Shown piece by piece: positions 14,906 to 22,232 of a DNA stretch of 37,018 nt. Made by a program: the position numbers and the translations under genes. The notes under the pieces were generated by a model. That model did not search any database, had not been told where the DNA came from, and saw nothing but the letters and a program-made list of their open reading frames with translations. The number at the start of each line of letters is the position of its first letter. The first letter of the stretch is position 1. Source of the stretch: Spirochaetales bacterium (GTDB lineage Bacteria > Spirochaetota > Spirochaetia > DSM-2461); the NCBI GenBank assembly GCA_002748225.1, contig PDRU01000051.1, positions 1-37,018 on the forward strand, read 5' to 3'.

Positions 14906-16830
14906 AATATTTCCTCTCCAAGATTATTCAAAACTTTTTTATTTTTATCTGTAAGATTCTCCGACTTTTCCATGGCAGTATCAAGAGCATTGCGGGCATC
15001 TTCATTCAGCTGTGAAATAAGACTGTTCAGAATACTGCCCGCCTGAGCACGCGCCTGAATTCCCTGACGCCCGGAGCTTAAGAGCCTTTTCCGCTCTTCT
15101 TTCAGATCGCTTCGCAGCTCCGCTTTGAGCTTAATCCGTTCCTGAGGTATTGCCAGAGACTCCAGAACCGCAAGAATAACGGCATCAGAGCTAATGCCGG
15201 ACTCCTGCTGCTTCCCGAAAGCCGCGTCAAAAAACAATTCCCGGGCCTCTGTCAGTTCACGGGCGCACATTAGAGCAAACAGGGCGCTGTCGTAAAGAGC
15301 CAGCGGATTGGCCGTTGCGTAGGCCATTTCTTTGAATTGACTGTAGACGCTCAAAGCGGAAGGCTCACTGGGAACCAGATTAATTATGCCCATTCCCCGG
15401 GAAGCGTCTGAAGCCAGTTTCCATGCCAGTATCCATTTCTGCTCGGGATAGGCTTTAATATAGCGCTCAACAGCCACCTCTATGGAGGTAAAGTCATTGC
15501 GTGAACGCATATAATCCAGCAGATACTCTGTAACCAGCCGGGCCTTTTCTCCATCAATGGTACTGCCGTTTTTTACAACAGCCTCAAAAAGACTCCACAA
15601 GCGCCCTTCGTACAATCTGGGGGAAAGGAATTCCGGCTCAAGCGTCAGATGTGTAATTTCAAGAACAGGGTCGTCAGATTCCCGGGAAGCCTGACGGATA
15701 AGACGCCGTGCCAGTGCCGGTTCCTTCTTGTTCATCTCCAGTGCCCAGGCCGCCTTAACTTCACTGCTTTCAGGAAAAAGCTCCAGGGCTTCATCCAGAA
15801 GCCGGTGAGAAGCCAGAATGTTTCCAACAGACTGTTCAACAACCGCCATATTCAGCCACAGCTTCCAGGCATTATCCGGCAGCGGTTTGCCGTTTCCTTC
15901 TTCCCGCAGAATATCCATGGCTTCAGCCCAGGCATCACGGGCATTCAGCAGGCTTTGCTCCGCGTTGGTCATTTGATAATTTTCCCAGTGAAGCTGCCCG
16001 AGAAGCTCCATGTTCTGCCACGACAAAGCACGGCGTCTGCGGTTTTCTTCTACCTGAAGCGACAGCCAGCGGACAGAATCGTCCATATAACCGGCATCCT
16101 GGGCCACCGCCGCCATAGCCCGTACTATACCGGTTCTGCGCATGGTATCCGGCCGGTTCCAGTGTCTGTTTCCGTCCATAAGCCTGCGGGCTTCGGCGTA
16201 AGCCTTATCCCGGAGCCCCAGCCGCATATACATCAGCGCCGCGTCAGCTGTCAGTTCCGCTGAGCCGGTCAGGGCGGCGGCCTGAGAAAGAAAATCAGGA
16301 TCACCTGTTTTTTCAATATCCGCAAGAAACTGCTCCAGGGAACCGCCGTTTTTTTCTATGGATTTTTTCAGATATATTTCATTATACAGAAAGTCCCAGC
16401 GTGTTCCGGCCAGCACACCGGCGGCCCTTGATGCTTTTTTATCATTACCCCCGCGTGTCAGTGCCCACGCCCAGTAGGCCTGAAAGTCTTCATTTCCGGG
16501 AAGAGATGCCGCGGCACGGCCGGCAAGAACAGTAAAAAGGCGGTAATCGGAAGGCCGGGACGCATTCGGCAGTTCCTGAGCGGCCATCATAAGAATGCGT
16601 TTCCAGTTAGCCGCCGAAACCGCGTGACGCGACGCGCGAAGCAGTTCCTGACGGAACAGATAACGGTTGCCGTCTTCGTAAGCTAAATCGGCCGCCATAA
16701 GGGCTTCGGTCAGTGCCTGTCGTCCGGGAGGTACACGTAAAAAAACAAGAAATACGGCTGCAGCAAGGGCCAGAACAACAAGAACGCCCGCAACTATGGG
16801 AAGAAGCCGGTTTTTTTCACCTTCAGACAT
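14902..16830 (-). CDS. Membrane-anchored TPR-like protein, unknown function
   Basis: A 642-aa protein with one N-terminal membrane segment (residues about 11-31, PIVAGVLVVLALAAAVFLVF) and a long all-helical body built of degenerate TPR/Sel1-like pairs (for example SHRLLDEALELFPESSEVKAAWA). The C-terminal 70 residues are charged and coiled (RIKLKAELRSDLKEERKRLL). It is predicted to sit on the inner membrane with its body in the periplasm. The ATG follows the nusB stop by five bases without a clear ribosome-binding site, so translation is probably coupled. I recognise no named family; an envelope scaffold role is a guess. Confidence 0.8.
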   Translation of the reverse strand: MSEGEKNRLLPIVAGVLVVLALAAAVFLVFLRVPPGRQALTEALMAADLAYEDGNRYLFRQELLRASRHAVSAANWKRILMMAAQELPNASRPSDYRLFTVLAGRAAASLPGNEDFQAYWAWALTRGGNDKKASRAAGVLAGTRWDFLYNEIYLKKSIEKNGGSLEQFLADIEKTGDPDFLSQAAALTGSAELTADAALMYMRLGLRDKAYAEARRLMDGNRHWNRPDTMRRTGIVRAMAAVAQDAGYMDDSVRWLSLQVEENRRRRALSWQNMELLGQLHWENYQMTNAEQSLLNARDAWAEAMDILREEGNGKPLPDNAWKLWLNMAVVEQSVGNILASHRLLDEALELFPESSEVKAAWALEMNKKEPALARRLIRQASRESDDPVLEITHLTLEPEFLSPRLYEGRLWSLFEAVVKNGSTIDGEKARLVTEYLLDYMRSRNDFTSIEVAVERYIKAYPEQKWILAWKLASDASRGMGIINLVPSEPSALSVYSQFKEMAYATANPLALYDSALFALMCARELTEARELFFDAAFGKQQESGISSDAVILAVLESLAIPQERIKLKAELRSDLKEERKRLLSSGRQGIQARAQAGSILNSLISQLNEDARNALDTAMEKSENLTDKNKKVLNNLGEEIL

Positions 16831-16835
16831 GTCTA

Positions 16836-17243
16836 TCAGGATAGAGCCGCTTTGCGGATACCGTCAAGAACACCATTGATAAACCTGAACGAGTCGGGAG
16901 CGGCAAACTGCTTGGCAATTTCTACCGACTCGTCAATACTGACAGACGGGGGAATATCCTGCTGGTAAAGAAGAGCGTAAGTACCGGTCCGCAGAATAGC
17001 CAGATCCACCTTGTTTAAACGCTCAAAACTCCATTTTTTCAGACACTTTCTAATCCAGCTGTCAATATCTTCCAGAGACTCCAGTGTTCCCTGCACTATC
17101 AGCGAAGCAAAAACACGTACTTTTTCCTCTGGAGGGGTATCCATCCATTCAAACTGAATCAGTTCAGCCGGCTCTATCCGTGTCTCTTCCCAGGCGTAAA
17201 GCGCCTGAAACGCAACAATCCGGCCCTCTCTGCGTATTCCCAC
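16836..17243 (-). CDS. nusB: Transcription antitermination protein NusB
   Basis: A 135-aa all-helical protein of standard NusB length. It opens with RREGRIVAFQALYAWE (family: R..A.q.LY..E), has WSFERLNKVDLAILRTGTYALLY in the middle, and ends in SIDESVEIAKQFAAPDSFRFINGVLDGI, which is diagnostic. NusB with NusE binds boxA RNA to prevent premature termination on rRNA operons. The start is GTG at 17243, eight bases after the stop of the foldase gene; the ribosome-binding site is weak. Confidence 0.93.
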   Translation of the reverse strand: MGIRREGRIVAFQALYAWEETRIEPAELIQFEWMDTPPEEKVRVFASLIVQGTLESLEDIDSWIRKCLKKWSFERLNKVDLAILRTGTYALLYQQDIPPSVSIDESVEIAKQFAAPDSFRFINGVLDGIRKAALS

Positions 17244-17248
17244 AATGC

Positions 17249-18304
17249 TTACCGGTATTCACCAAGGTAGTTAACAGTTGCTTTGTCTCTGAGTTTTTTG
17301 ACAATACGCTGCAGGGCCTGGTCAAAAGCCATTTGAAATTTCTGAGCGTACACCACCTTTTCCAGATACTGTTTTACTTCCGGATCGTCCTGAGGCAGAA
17401 GCTGGGCTGCTTTTTTTTCGGTAATTTTAACAATATGCCAGCCGACATTGGACTGAATAGGTTCGCTGGTCTCTCCCACATTCAGGCTGAAGAGTTTTTC
17501 AATAAATTCCGGTCCGTAGAGCTGAATGGCTATGGGGTCGTTCTTCATAACAGGACCAATCAGCCCGCCCCGTGATTTGGACTGTTCATCTTCCGACTCC
17601 GCGGCAACCAAATCGGCAAAGGTGGCCGAGGTATTAACCAGACGCTGGTAAACAGCCTTGGCCTTCAGGCTTTTTTCCCGGGCTTTTTCAGGCGGCAACT
17701 GGGCCGTCTTGAAAAAAATCTGATTCAGCCACACTGAATCCGAAACCGCGAATTCCGCAACTCTGTTCTGGTATTCAGCAGTGAGTTCGGCGGGAGAGGC
17801 CTTGCCGATGTTCTGAAAAGCGGCCTGCTCCACTGTTGTAACGTATTTTTCAGCCAGAAGCTGTTTACGCACTGTACCTTCATATTCCTCCAGGCTCATA
17901 CCCTGCTGCTGAATAACCTGACGGTACTGTGCTTCATCTGTCAGGAAAGCTCCGGGGGGAATGGCACCCATGGCCTGCAGCTGCTGAGAGAGAAGCTGAA
18001 CACCTGCCTGGCGGACCTCCTGCTGCGAAACATTAACGCTTTTATCCGCTTCGGCCGCCTGAATAATAAGAATCTGATCAATAAGCTGATTGAGAATCTG
18101 TTTTTTTTCGGCCGGACTCAGTTTACGGCCCTGCTGCTGTTCCAGAGCCTGAATGGTCTGATTCAGCTGTTTACCGGAAACCGGCTCCGTACGTTCCAGC
18201 CGTACAGTAGCCACTGCCATATCCTGCGCGGAAAGGGTGAACGCCGTTACAGTAAAAACAGCCGCAGCAAAAAGTATGCGCCGTATGTGAAAAAACATTT
18301 TCAT
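17249..18304 (-). CDS. Periplasmic parvulin-type peptidyl-prolyl isomerase (PpiC/SurA-like)
   Basis: A 351-aa secreted chaperone. Residues 1-27 are a signal peptide (FFHIRRILFAAAVFTVTAFTLSA). A SurA_N-like helical part follows (ILNQLIDQILIIQAAEADKS), then one parvulin domain (about 190-295) with WLNQIFFKT, SRGGLIGPV, FSLNVGETSEP and GWHIVKITEK. It probably assists outer-membrane protein folding. GAGG lies seven bases before the ATG, inside a small CAAAC/GTTTG hairpin that could mask it. A TATAAT lies about 20 bases upstream, so the gene may also have its own start point. Confidence 0.88.
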   Translation of the reverse strand: MKMFFHIRRILFAAAVFTVTAFTLSAQDMAVATVRLERTEPVSGKQLNQTIQALEQQQGRKLSPAEKKQILNQLIDQILIIQAAEADKSVNVSQQEVRQAGVQLLSQQLQAMGAIPPGAFLTDEAQYRQVIQQQGMSLEEYEGTVRKQLLAEKYVTTVEQAAFQNIGKASPAELTAEYQNRVAEFAVSDSVWLNQIFFKTAQLPPEKAREKSLKAKAVYQRLVNTSATFADLVAAESEDEQSKSRGGLIGPVMKNDPIAIQLYGPEFIEKLFSLNVGETSEPIQSNVGWHIVKITEKKAAQLLPQDDPEVKQYLEKVVYAQKFQMAFDQALQRIVKKLRDKATVNYLGEYR

Positions 18305-18325
18305 TTCAAACCTCGTTTGGGAAAC

Positions 18326-18331
18326 ATTATA
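18326..18331 (-). promoter_or_regulatory. Possible internal -10 before the foldase gene
   Basis: A perfect TATAAT on the minus strand in the 55-base gap between the flavodoxin-like and foldase genes. No good -35 is found 16-18 bases upstream, so it is a weak candidate. Confidence 0.25.
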
Positions 18332-18359
18332 TCCCCGGGAAAAGAAGAGATCAGACTGC

Positions 18360-18782
18360 TCAGCCTTTTTTCTCTATATGCAGTCTGTGCCCTACTGCCT
18401 CAGCTTCCGAGGCATTGGAAAGGATATCTGAGCGCTTAAGAAACATCCCCTCAGATTCCATTACTTTCATAAGCGAACCCAGCACACGGTTTTTTCTCAG
18501 CCCTTTCCTGCTGATAAACGCGTAACAGCGTTTTCCGGAAACCTGTCCGGCCGATCGCAGATAGGCCGTTACCTGACTGTTCACCGATTTGGCAAACAGG
18601 GAAGGAGAACCAGTTCCGAAAGCTATATAATTAAAGGGCGTCAGAGATTTCTCGGTTTCTGTTTTTGCGTCTATTACAGTAACATCATGCCCCTGGGCCT
18701 CAATACCCCGGGCCAGACCCTTAACAATCTCACCCAGGTCTTTTGAGCTCTCATGACTGTAATATACTACAGCTACTCTCAG
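18360..18782 (-). CDS. Small flavodoxin-like protein, probably CTG start
   Basis: A 140-aa protein with a flavodoxin-type fold. RVAVVYYSHESSKDLGEIV at the start matches the first strand and phosphate-binding loop of flavodoxins. FNYIAFGTGSPSLFAKSVN supplies the second nucleotide loop, and GKRCYAFISRKG a later strand. The C-terminal half is shorter than in classical flavodoxin. No ATG, GTG or TTG gives a sensible start. AAGGAG, which overlaps the secG stop, stands six bases before CTG at 18782 in the right frame; ATT just before it is the other option. The ATG at 18926 lies deep in secG in another frame and is rejected. A redox role is inferred from fold only. Confidence 0.75.
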   Translation of the reverse strand: MRVAVVYYSHESSKDLGEIVKGLARGIEAQGHDVTVIDAKTETEKSLTPFNYIAFGTGSPSLFAKSVNSQVTAYLRSAGQVSGKRCYAFISRKGLRKNRVLGSLMKVMESEGMFLKRSDILSNASEAEAVGHRLHIEKKG

Positions 18783-18792
18783 AATTTTCTCC

Positions 18793-19140
18793 TTACTCTG
18801 CCGCCGCCGGTGCGGCTGCGTCAGCCTGCTCAGGCTGTTCCAGGAACCAGTTCTGCGTTGTACTGCCGCCCTGACGTGACTCGCTGATAACATTATCAGT
18901 CTCATTGGTCTTATAGGCCAGAGCAACCGCCAGAGACGAAACCATAAACATAATGCCCAGAATAGCCGTGGCTTTGGTTAAAACGTTACCGCCGGCCGCA
19001 ACAAAGTTACTGGCCGCGCCGCCGCCGCCGAACAAACCGCCGAATCCTTCACCCTGCTCATCCTGAAGCATAACCAGAGCAATAATCAGAATGGCAGCTA
19101 TGGCAAAAACCACCAGAAATAAAGTACCTACAATTCCCAA
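18793..19140 (-). CDS. secG: Preprotein translocase subunit SecG
   Basis: A 115-aa inner-membrane protein with two membrane helices (about residues 5-23 and 53-72) separated by the SecG signature VMLQDEQGEGFGGLFGGGG. The Ala/Glu-rich tail is poorly conserved, as is usual. It stimulates SecYEG protein export. The start is TTG at 19140, with GGAG seven bases upstream. The gene follows tpiA by 21 bases; the pgk-tpiA-secG order is, to my knowledge, also found in Treponema pallidum. Confidence 0.93.
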   Translation of the reverse strand: MGIVGTLFLVVFAIAAILIIALVMLQDEQGEGFGGLFGGGGAASNFVAAGGNVLTKATAILGIMFMVSSLAVALAYKTNETDNVISESRQGGSTTQNWFLEQPEQADAAAPAAAE

Positions 19141-19161
19141 AATAAATCTCCAGTATTCAAA

Positions 19162-19917
19162 CTACGCGTCAAACGCGACAATACCCGCAAATGAATCCGC
19201 ATCCAGGGAAGCGCCGCCCACAAGGGCACCGTCAATATCCGGCTGAGCCATCAGCTCGGCAACATTGCCCGGTTTCACCGAGCCTCCGTACTGAATAACA
19301 ACTTCATCAGCAAGTGAAGAAGAGTATAACGAGGCCAGACGGGCTCGGCAAGCCTTATGCACGGCCTGCGCGTCCGCAGGTGTGGCCGTTTTTCCGGTTC
19401 CAATGGCCCACACAGGCTCGTAAGCAATAACAACACGGCTCATATCGGATGCGCTTACCCCGGCAAGCCCCCTCTCCAGCTGACGGAAACAGACATCTTC
19501 CGCTTTACCGGCTTCCCGCTCTTCGAGAGTTTCACCTATGCATAGAATAAGCTCCAGTCCGTGGCTGAGAGCCAGTTTAACCTTGGCATTGATCAGCGCG
19601 TCATCTTCACCATACACGTGACGGCGTTCACTGTGTCCCAGAATAACTGTCTGAACACCCAGTTCTTTCAGCATCAGAACAGATGTTTCTCCGGTATGGG
19701 CTCCGCTTTCCACACTGGCCATGTTCTGCGCTGCCAGTGTAACATCCGAACCTTTAACCACATCGGCCACGGCAGGAATGCAGACAAAAGACGGAGCAAT
19801 CATTTTGCGGGTCTGCTGAGTGCATTTCATGTCTTTAACCGCCCGGGCCAGCTCTGCCGCCTCGGAGGGTGTTTTGTTCATTTTCCAGTTTCCTGCCATT
19901 AAATATTGACGGGCCAT
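19162..19917 (-). CDS. tpiA: Triosephosphate isomerase
   Basis: A 251-aa glycolytic enzyme that interconverts dihydroxyacetone phosphate and glyceraldehyde 3-phosphate. Catalytic residues Asn10 and Lys12 (GNWKMN), His95 (ILGHSERR) and Glu167 (IAYEPVWAIGTG) are present. The phosphate-binding IQYGGSVKPGN and GALVGGASLD segments are intact. AAGGAG precedes the ATG. It lies 36 bases after pgk in the gapA array. Confidence 0.98.
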   Translation of the reverse strand: MARQYLMAGNWKMNKTPSEAAELARAVKDMKCTQQTRKMIAPSFVCIPAVADVVKGSDVTLAAQNMASVESGAHTGETSVLMLKELGVQTVILGHSERRHVYGEDDALINAKVKLALSHGLELILCIGETLEEREAGKAEDVCFRQLERGLAGVSASDMSRVVIAYEPVWAIGTGKTATPADAQAVHKACRARLASLYSSSLADEVVIQYGGSVKPGNVAELMAQPDIDGALVGGASLDADSFAGIVAFDA

Positions 19918-19953
19918 AATATTCTTCTCCTTTTATACTATTTTTATACGATT

Positions 19954-21132
19954 TTACAACTTGAGGGCCACAACGCCCGGCAGGGCCCTGCCTTCCAGAT
20001 ATTCCAGGGAGGCGCCGCCCCCGGTAGAAACATGATTAATCCGTTCAGCCAGATGGAACTTGTTCACCGCGGCCACCGAATCTCCGCCGCCGACCACAGT
20101 GGTACCCTGACAGCCGGCCACCAGTCCGGCAACCTCCAGCGTTCCTTTGGCAAACGCATCAAACTCAAAAACGCCCATGGGGCCGTTCCAGACAACGGTT
20201 TTGGCATTTTCAAGCAGCTGCGCAACAGCTTTGACAGTTTTTGGACCAATATCCATGGCCAGTTTGCCCTCCGGAACATCCACAGCGTCCACAGCTTCAG
20301 GCGCGGCTGTTTCACTGAACTCGGAAGCAACAACGTGGTCCAGAGGCAGCAGCACCTTCACACCCCGCTCTTCAGCCTTGGCAAGGAAATTACGGGCCGT
20401 TTCAGCAAAATCATCTTCCACAAGAGATTTGCCCACCGTGTGCCCCTGTTCCCGGAGGAAAGTGTAGGCCATTCCGCCGCCTATAACAAAGGCATCGGCC
20501 TTGTCCAGCAGAGATTCCAGCACGGCAATTTTCGATGAAACCTTGGCTCCGCCTATAATGGCCACAAAAGGCTTTTCAGGATTTTCCAGTACCTTGTCAA
20601 AGAATTCGCATTCTTTTTCCATTAAAAGGCCCGCGCAGGAAGGCAGATAACGGGTAACACCCTCGGTGGAGGCATGGGCACGGTGGGCCGTACCGAAGGC
20701 GTCGTTCACATAAAGGTCTCCCAGACTGGCCAGTTTTTTACTGAATTCAGGATCGTTGGCCGTTTCCTCCGCGTAATAGCGGGTGTTTTCCAGAAGCAGT
20801 ATTTCTCCGGCTTTCAGAGAGCCGGCCAGCTGTTCTACTTCAGGTCCGACAACATCGGGGGCCATGTGCACTTTTGTCTGGGTAAGCTCCGCCAGATGGT
20901 CCTTCAGCTGCGAAAGGCTGAATTCCGGTTTCTTCTGGCCTTTGGGACGTCCCAGATGACTCATAACCACCAGGGAAGCCCCTCTTTCCAGCAGGTTTTT
21001 CAAAGTGGGCAGAGCGCGCTGCATACGGGTATCGTCAGTTATTTTTCCTTCTTTCAGGGGAACGTTGAAATCAACACGTACTAAAACTCTTTTTCCCGCG
21101 GGATCGATATCCCGTATTGTTTTGACAGACAC
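19954..21132 (-). CDS. pgk: Phosphoglycerate kinase
   Basis: A 392-aa enzyme that makes ATP from 1,3-bisphosphoglycerate. RVDFNVPL near the start, SHLGRPKG, GGAKVSSKIAVL, GGGMAYTFL, VVGGGDSVAAV and the terminal HVSTGGGASLEYLEG are all family signatures. The start is GTG at 21132: AAGGAG stands nine bases upstream, and the resulting MSVKTIRDIDPAGKRVLVRV is the usual N-terminus. The TTG at 21150 lies inside that ribosome-binding site and is rejected. The gene follows gapA by 37 bases. Confidence 0.98.
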   Translation of the reverse strand: MSVKTIRDIDPAGKRVLVRVDFNVPLKEGKITDDTRMQRALPTLKNLLERGASLVVMSHLGRPKGQKKPEFSLSQLKDHLAELTQTKVHMAPDVVGPEVEQLAGSLKAGEILLLENTRYYAEETANDPEFSKKLASLGDLYVNDAFGTAHRAHASTEGVTRYLPSCAGLLMEKECEFFDKVLENPEKPFVAIIGGAKVSSKIAVLESLLDKADAFVIGGGMAYTFLREQGHTVGKSLVEDDFAETARNFLAKAEERGVKVLLPLDHVVASEFSETAAPEAVDAVDVPEGKLAMDIGPKTVKAVAQLLENAKTVVWNGPMGVFEFDAFAKGTLEVAGLVAGCQGTTVVGGGDSVAAVNKFHLAERINHVSTGGGASLEYLEGRALPGVVALKL

Positions 21133-21169
21133 TGTATATTTCTCCTTCAAAGTATCTTTTTAATAATTA

Positions 21170-22171
21170 TCAGCCCAGTTTTTCGGCCAGATCCACAACC
21201 CGGGTAGAATAACCGAATTCATTGTCATACCAGGAAAGAACTTTAATAAATCCCTTATCCATAACCATGGCCGCTTTGGCATCGTAAATGGACGAATGAC
21301 TGTTTCCCCTGATATCCGCAGAAACTATAGGGTCTTCGGTATACTCAAGAATACCTTTTAACGGACCTTCCGCAGCGGCTTTAACCGCGCCATTGAGCTC
21401 TTCCAGAGTTACTTCCCGGTTAAGACGGGCCGTAAGGTCGACAACAGAACCGGTAGGTGTGGGAACACGCATGGCCATACCGTTGAGCTTTCCCTGAAGT
21501 TCCGGAATAACCAGCCCCACAGCGGAAGCTGCACCGGTTGTTGTGGGAATAATGCTCAGAGCAGCTGAACGGGCACGGCGTAAATCGGAATGAGGTAAAT
21601 CAAGAATAACCTGATCGTTGGTATAGGCATGCACCGTGGTCATTAAACCGCTTTCAATACCGAAGCTCTCGTGCAGCACCTTAACCAGGGGCGCCAGACA
21701 GTTGGTTGTACAGCTGGCATTGGAAAAAGCCGTATTTTCCAAATTCAGCTCTTTGTCATTAACACCCAGTACAATGGTCTGATCAATTGTATCCTTGGCG
21801 GGTACTGTCAGAATAACCTTGCGCGCCCCCGCGCGGATATGGTCTTTGTAGCCGCCTTTGGGACTTTCAGCCACCCGGAACACACCGGTGGATTCAATAA
21901 CAACATCAACACCCAGCTCGCCCCAGGGAAGGTGGGCCGGATTGCGCTCGGAGAAAATTTTCACCTCCTGCCCGTCCACGACAAACAGCTTGTCTTTTAC
22001 CTCTACTTTTCTGGCGTAAACACCGTAAGTTGAATCGTACTTCAAAAGATGGGCCAGAGTGGCCGGATCGGTTAGATCGTTAACAGCAACAATATCAATA
22101 CCGGGCCGTTCAAACGCAATTTTAAAAACATTGCGGCCAATGCGGCCGAATCCGTTAATAGCTATTTTCAT
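21170..22171 (-). CDS. gapA: Glyceraldehyde-3-phosphate dehydrogenase
   Basis: A 333-aa NAD-dependent glycolytic enzyme. INGFGRIGRNVF is the Rossmann dinucleotide loop; Cys154 (SNASCTTNC) is the nucleophile and His181 (TTVHAYT) its partner. WYDNEFGYSTRVVDL closes the protein as expected. Asp32 suits NAD. GAGGA lies eight bases before the ATG. It is the first gene of the array gapA-pgk-tpiA-secG and is preceded by a good promoter. Confidence 0.98.
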   Translation of the reverse strand: MKIAINGFGRIGRNVFKIAFERPGIDIVAVNDLTDPATLAHLLKYDSTYGVYARKVEVKDKLFVVDGQEVKIFSERNPAHLPWGELGVDVVIESTGVFRVAESPKGGYKDHIRAGARKVILTVPAKDTIDQTIVLGVNDKELNLENTAFSNASCTTNCLAPLVKVLHESFGIESGLMTTVHAYTNDQVILDLPHSDLRRARSAALSIIPTTTGAASAVGLVIPELQGKLNGMAMRVPTPTGSVVDLTARLNREVTLEELNGAVKAAAEGPLKGILEYTEDPIVSADIRGNSHSSIYDAKAAMVMDKGFIKVLSWYDNEFGYSTRVVDLAEKLG

Positions 22172-22200
22172 TTGTTTTTCCTCAGTTGGATTTCAGGTCA

Positions 22201-22230
22201 AATATAGATATTCAGGGGTATAAGGGTCAA
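22201..22230 (-). promoter_or_regulatory. gapA: Promoter of the gapA array
   Basis: TTGACC (22225-22230) and TATATT (22201-22206) are 18 bases apart on the minus strand, in the 61-base gap after the TPR gene. The leader to the gapA ATG is about 24 bases. No terminator is visible in this gap, so read-through from the upstream array is possible. Confidence 0.6.
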
Positions 22231-22232
22231 GG

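Noticed and set aside
18783..18926. Upstream ATG extension of the flavodoxin-like gene
   Set aside because: It runs through secG in another frame and adds an Arg-rich, low-quality N-terminus; the Shine-Dalgarno points to 18782.
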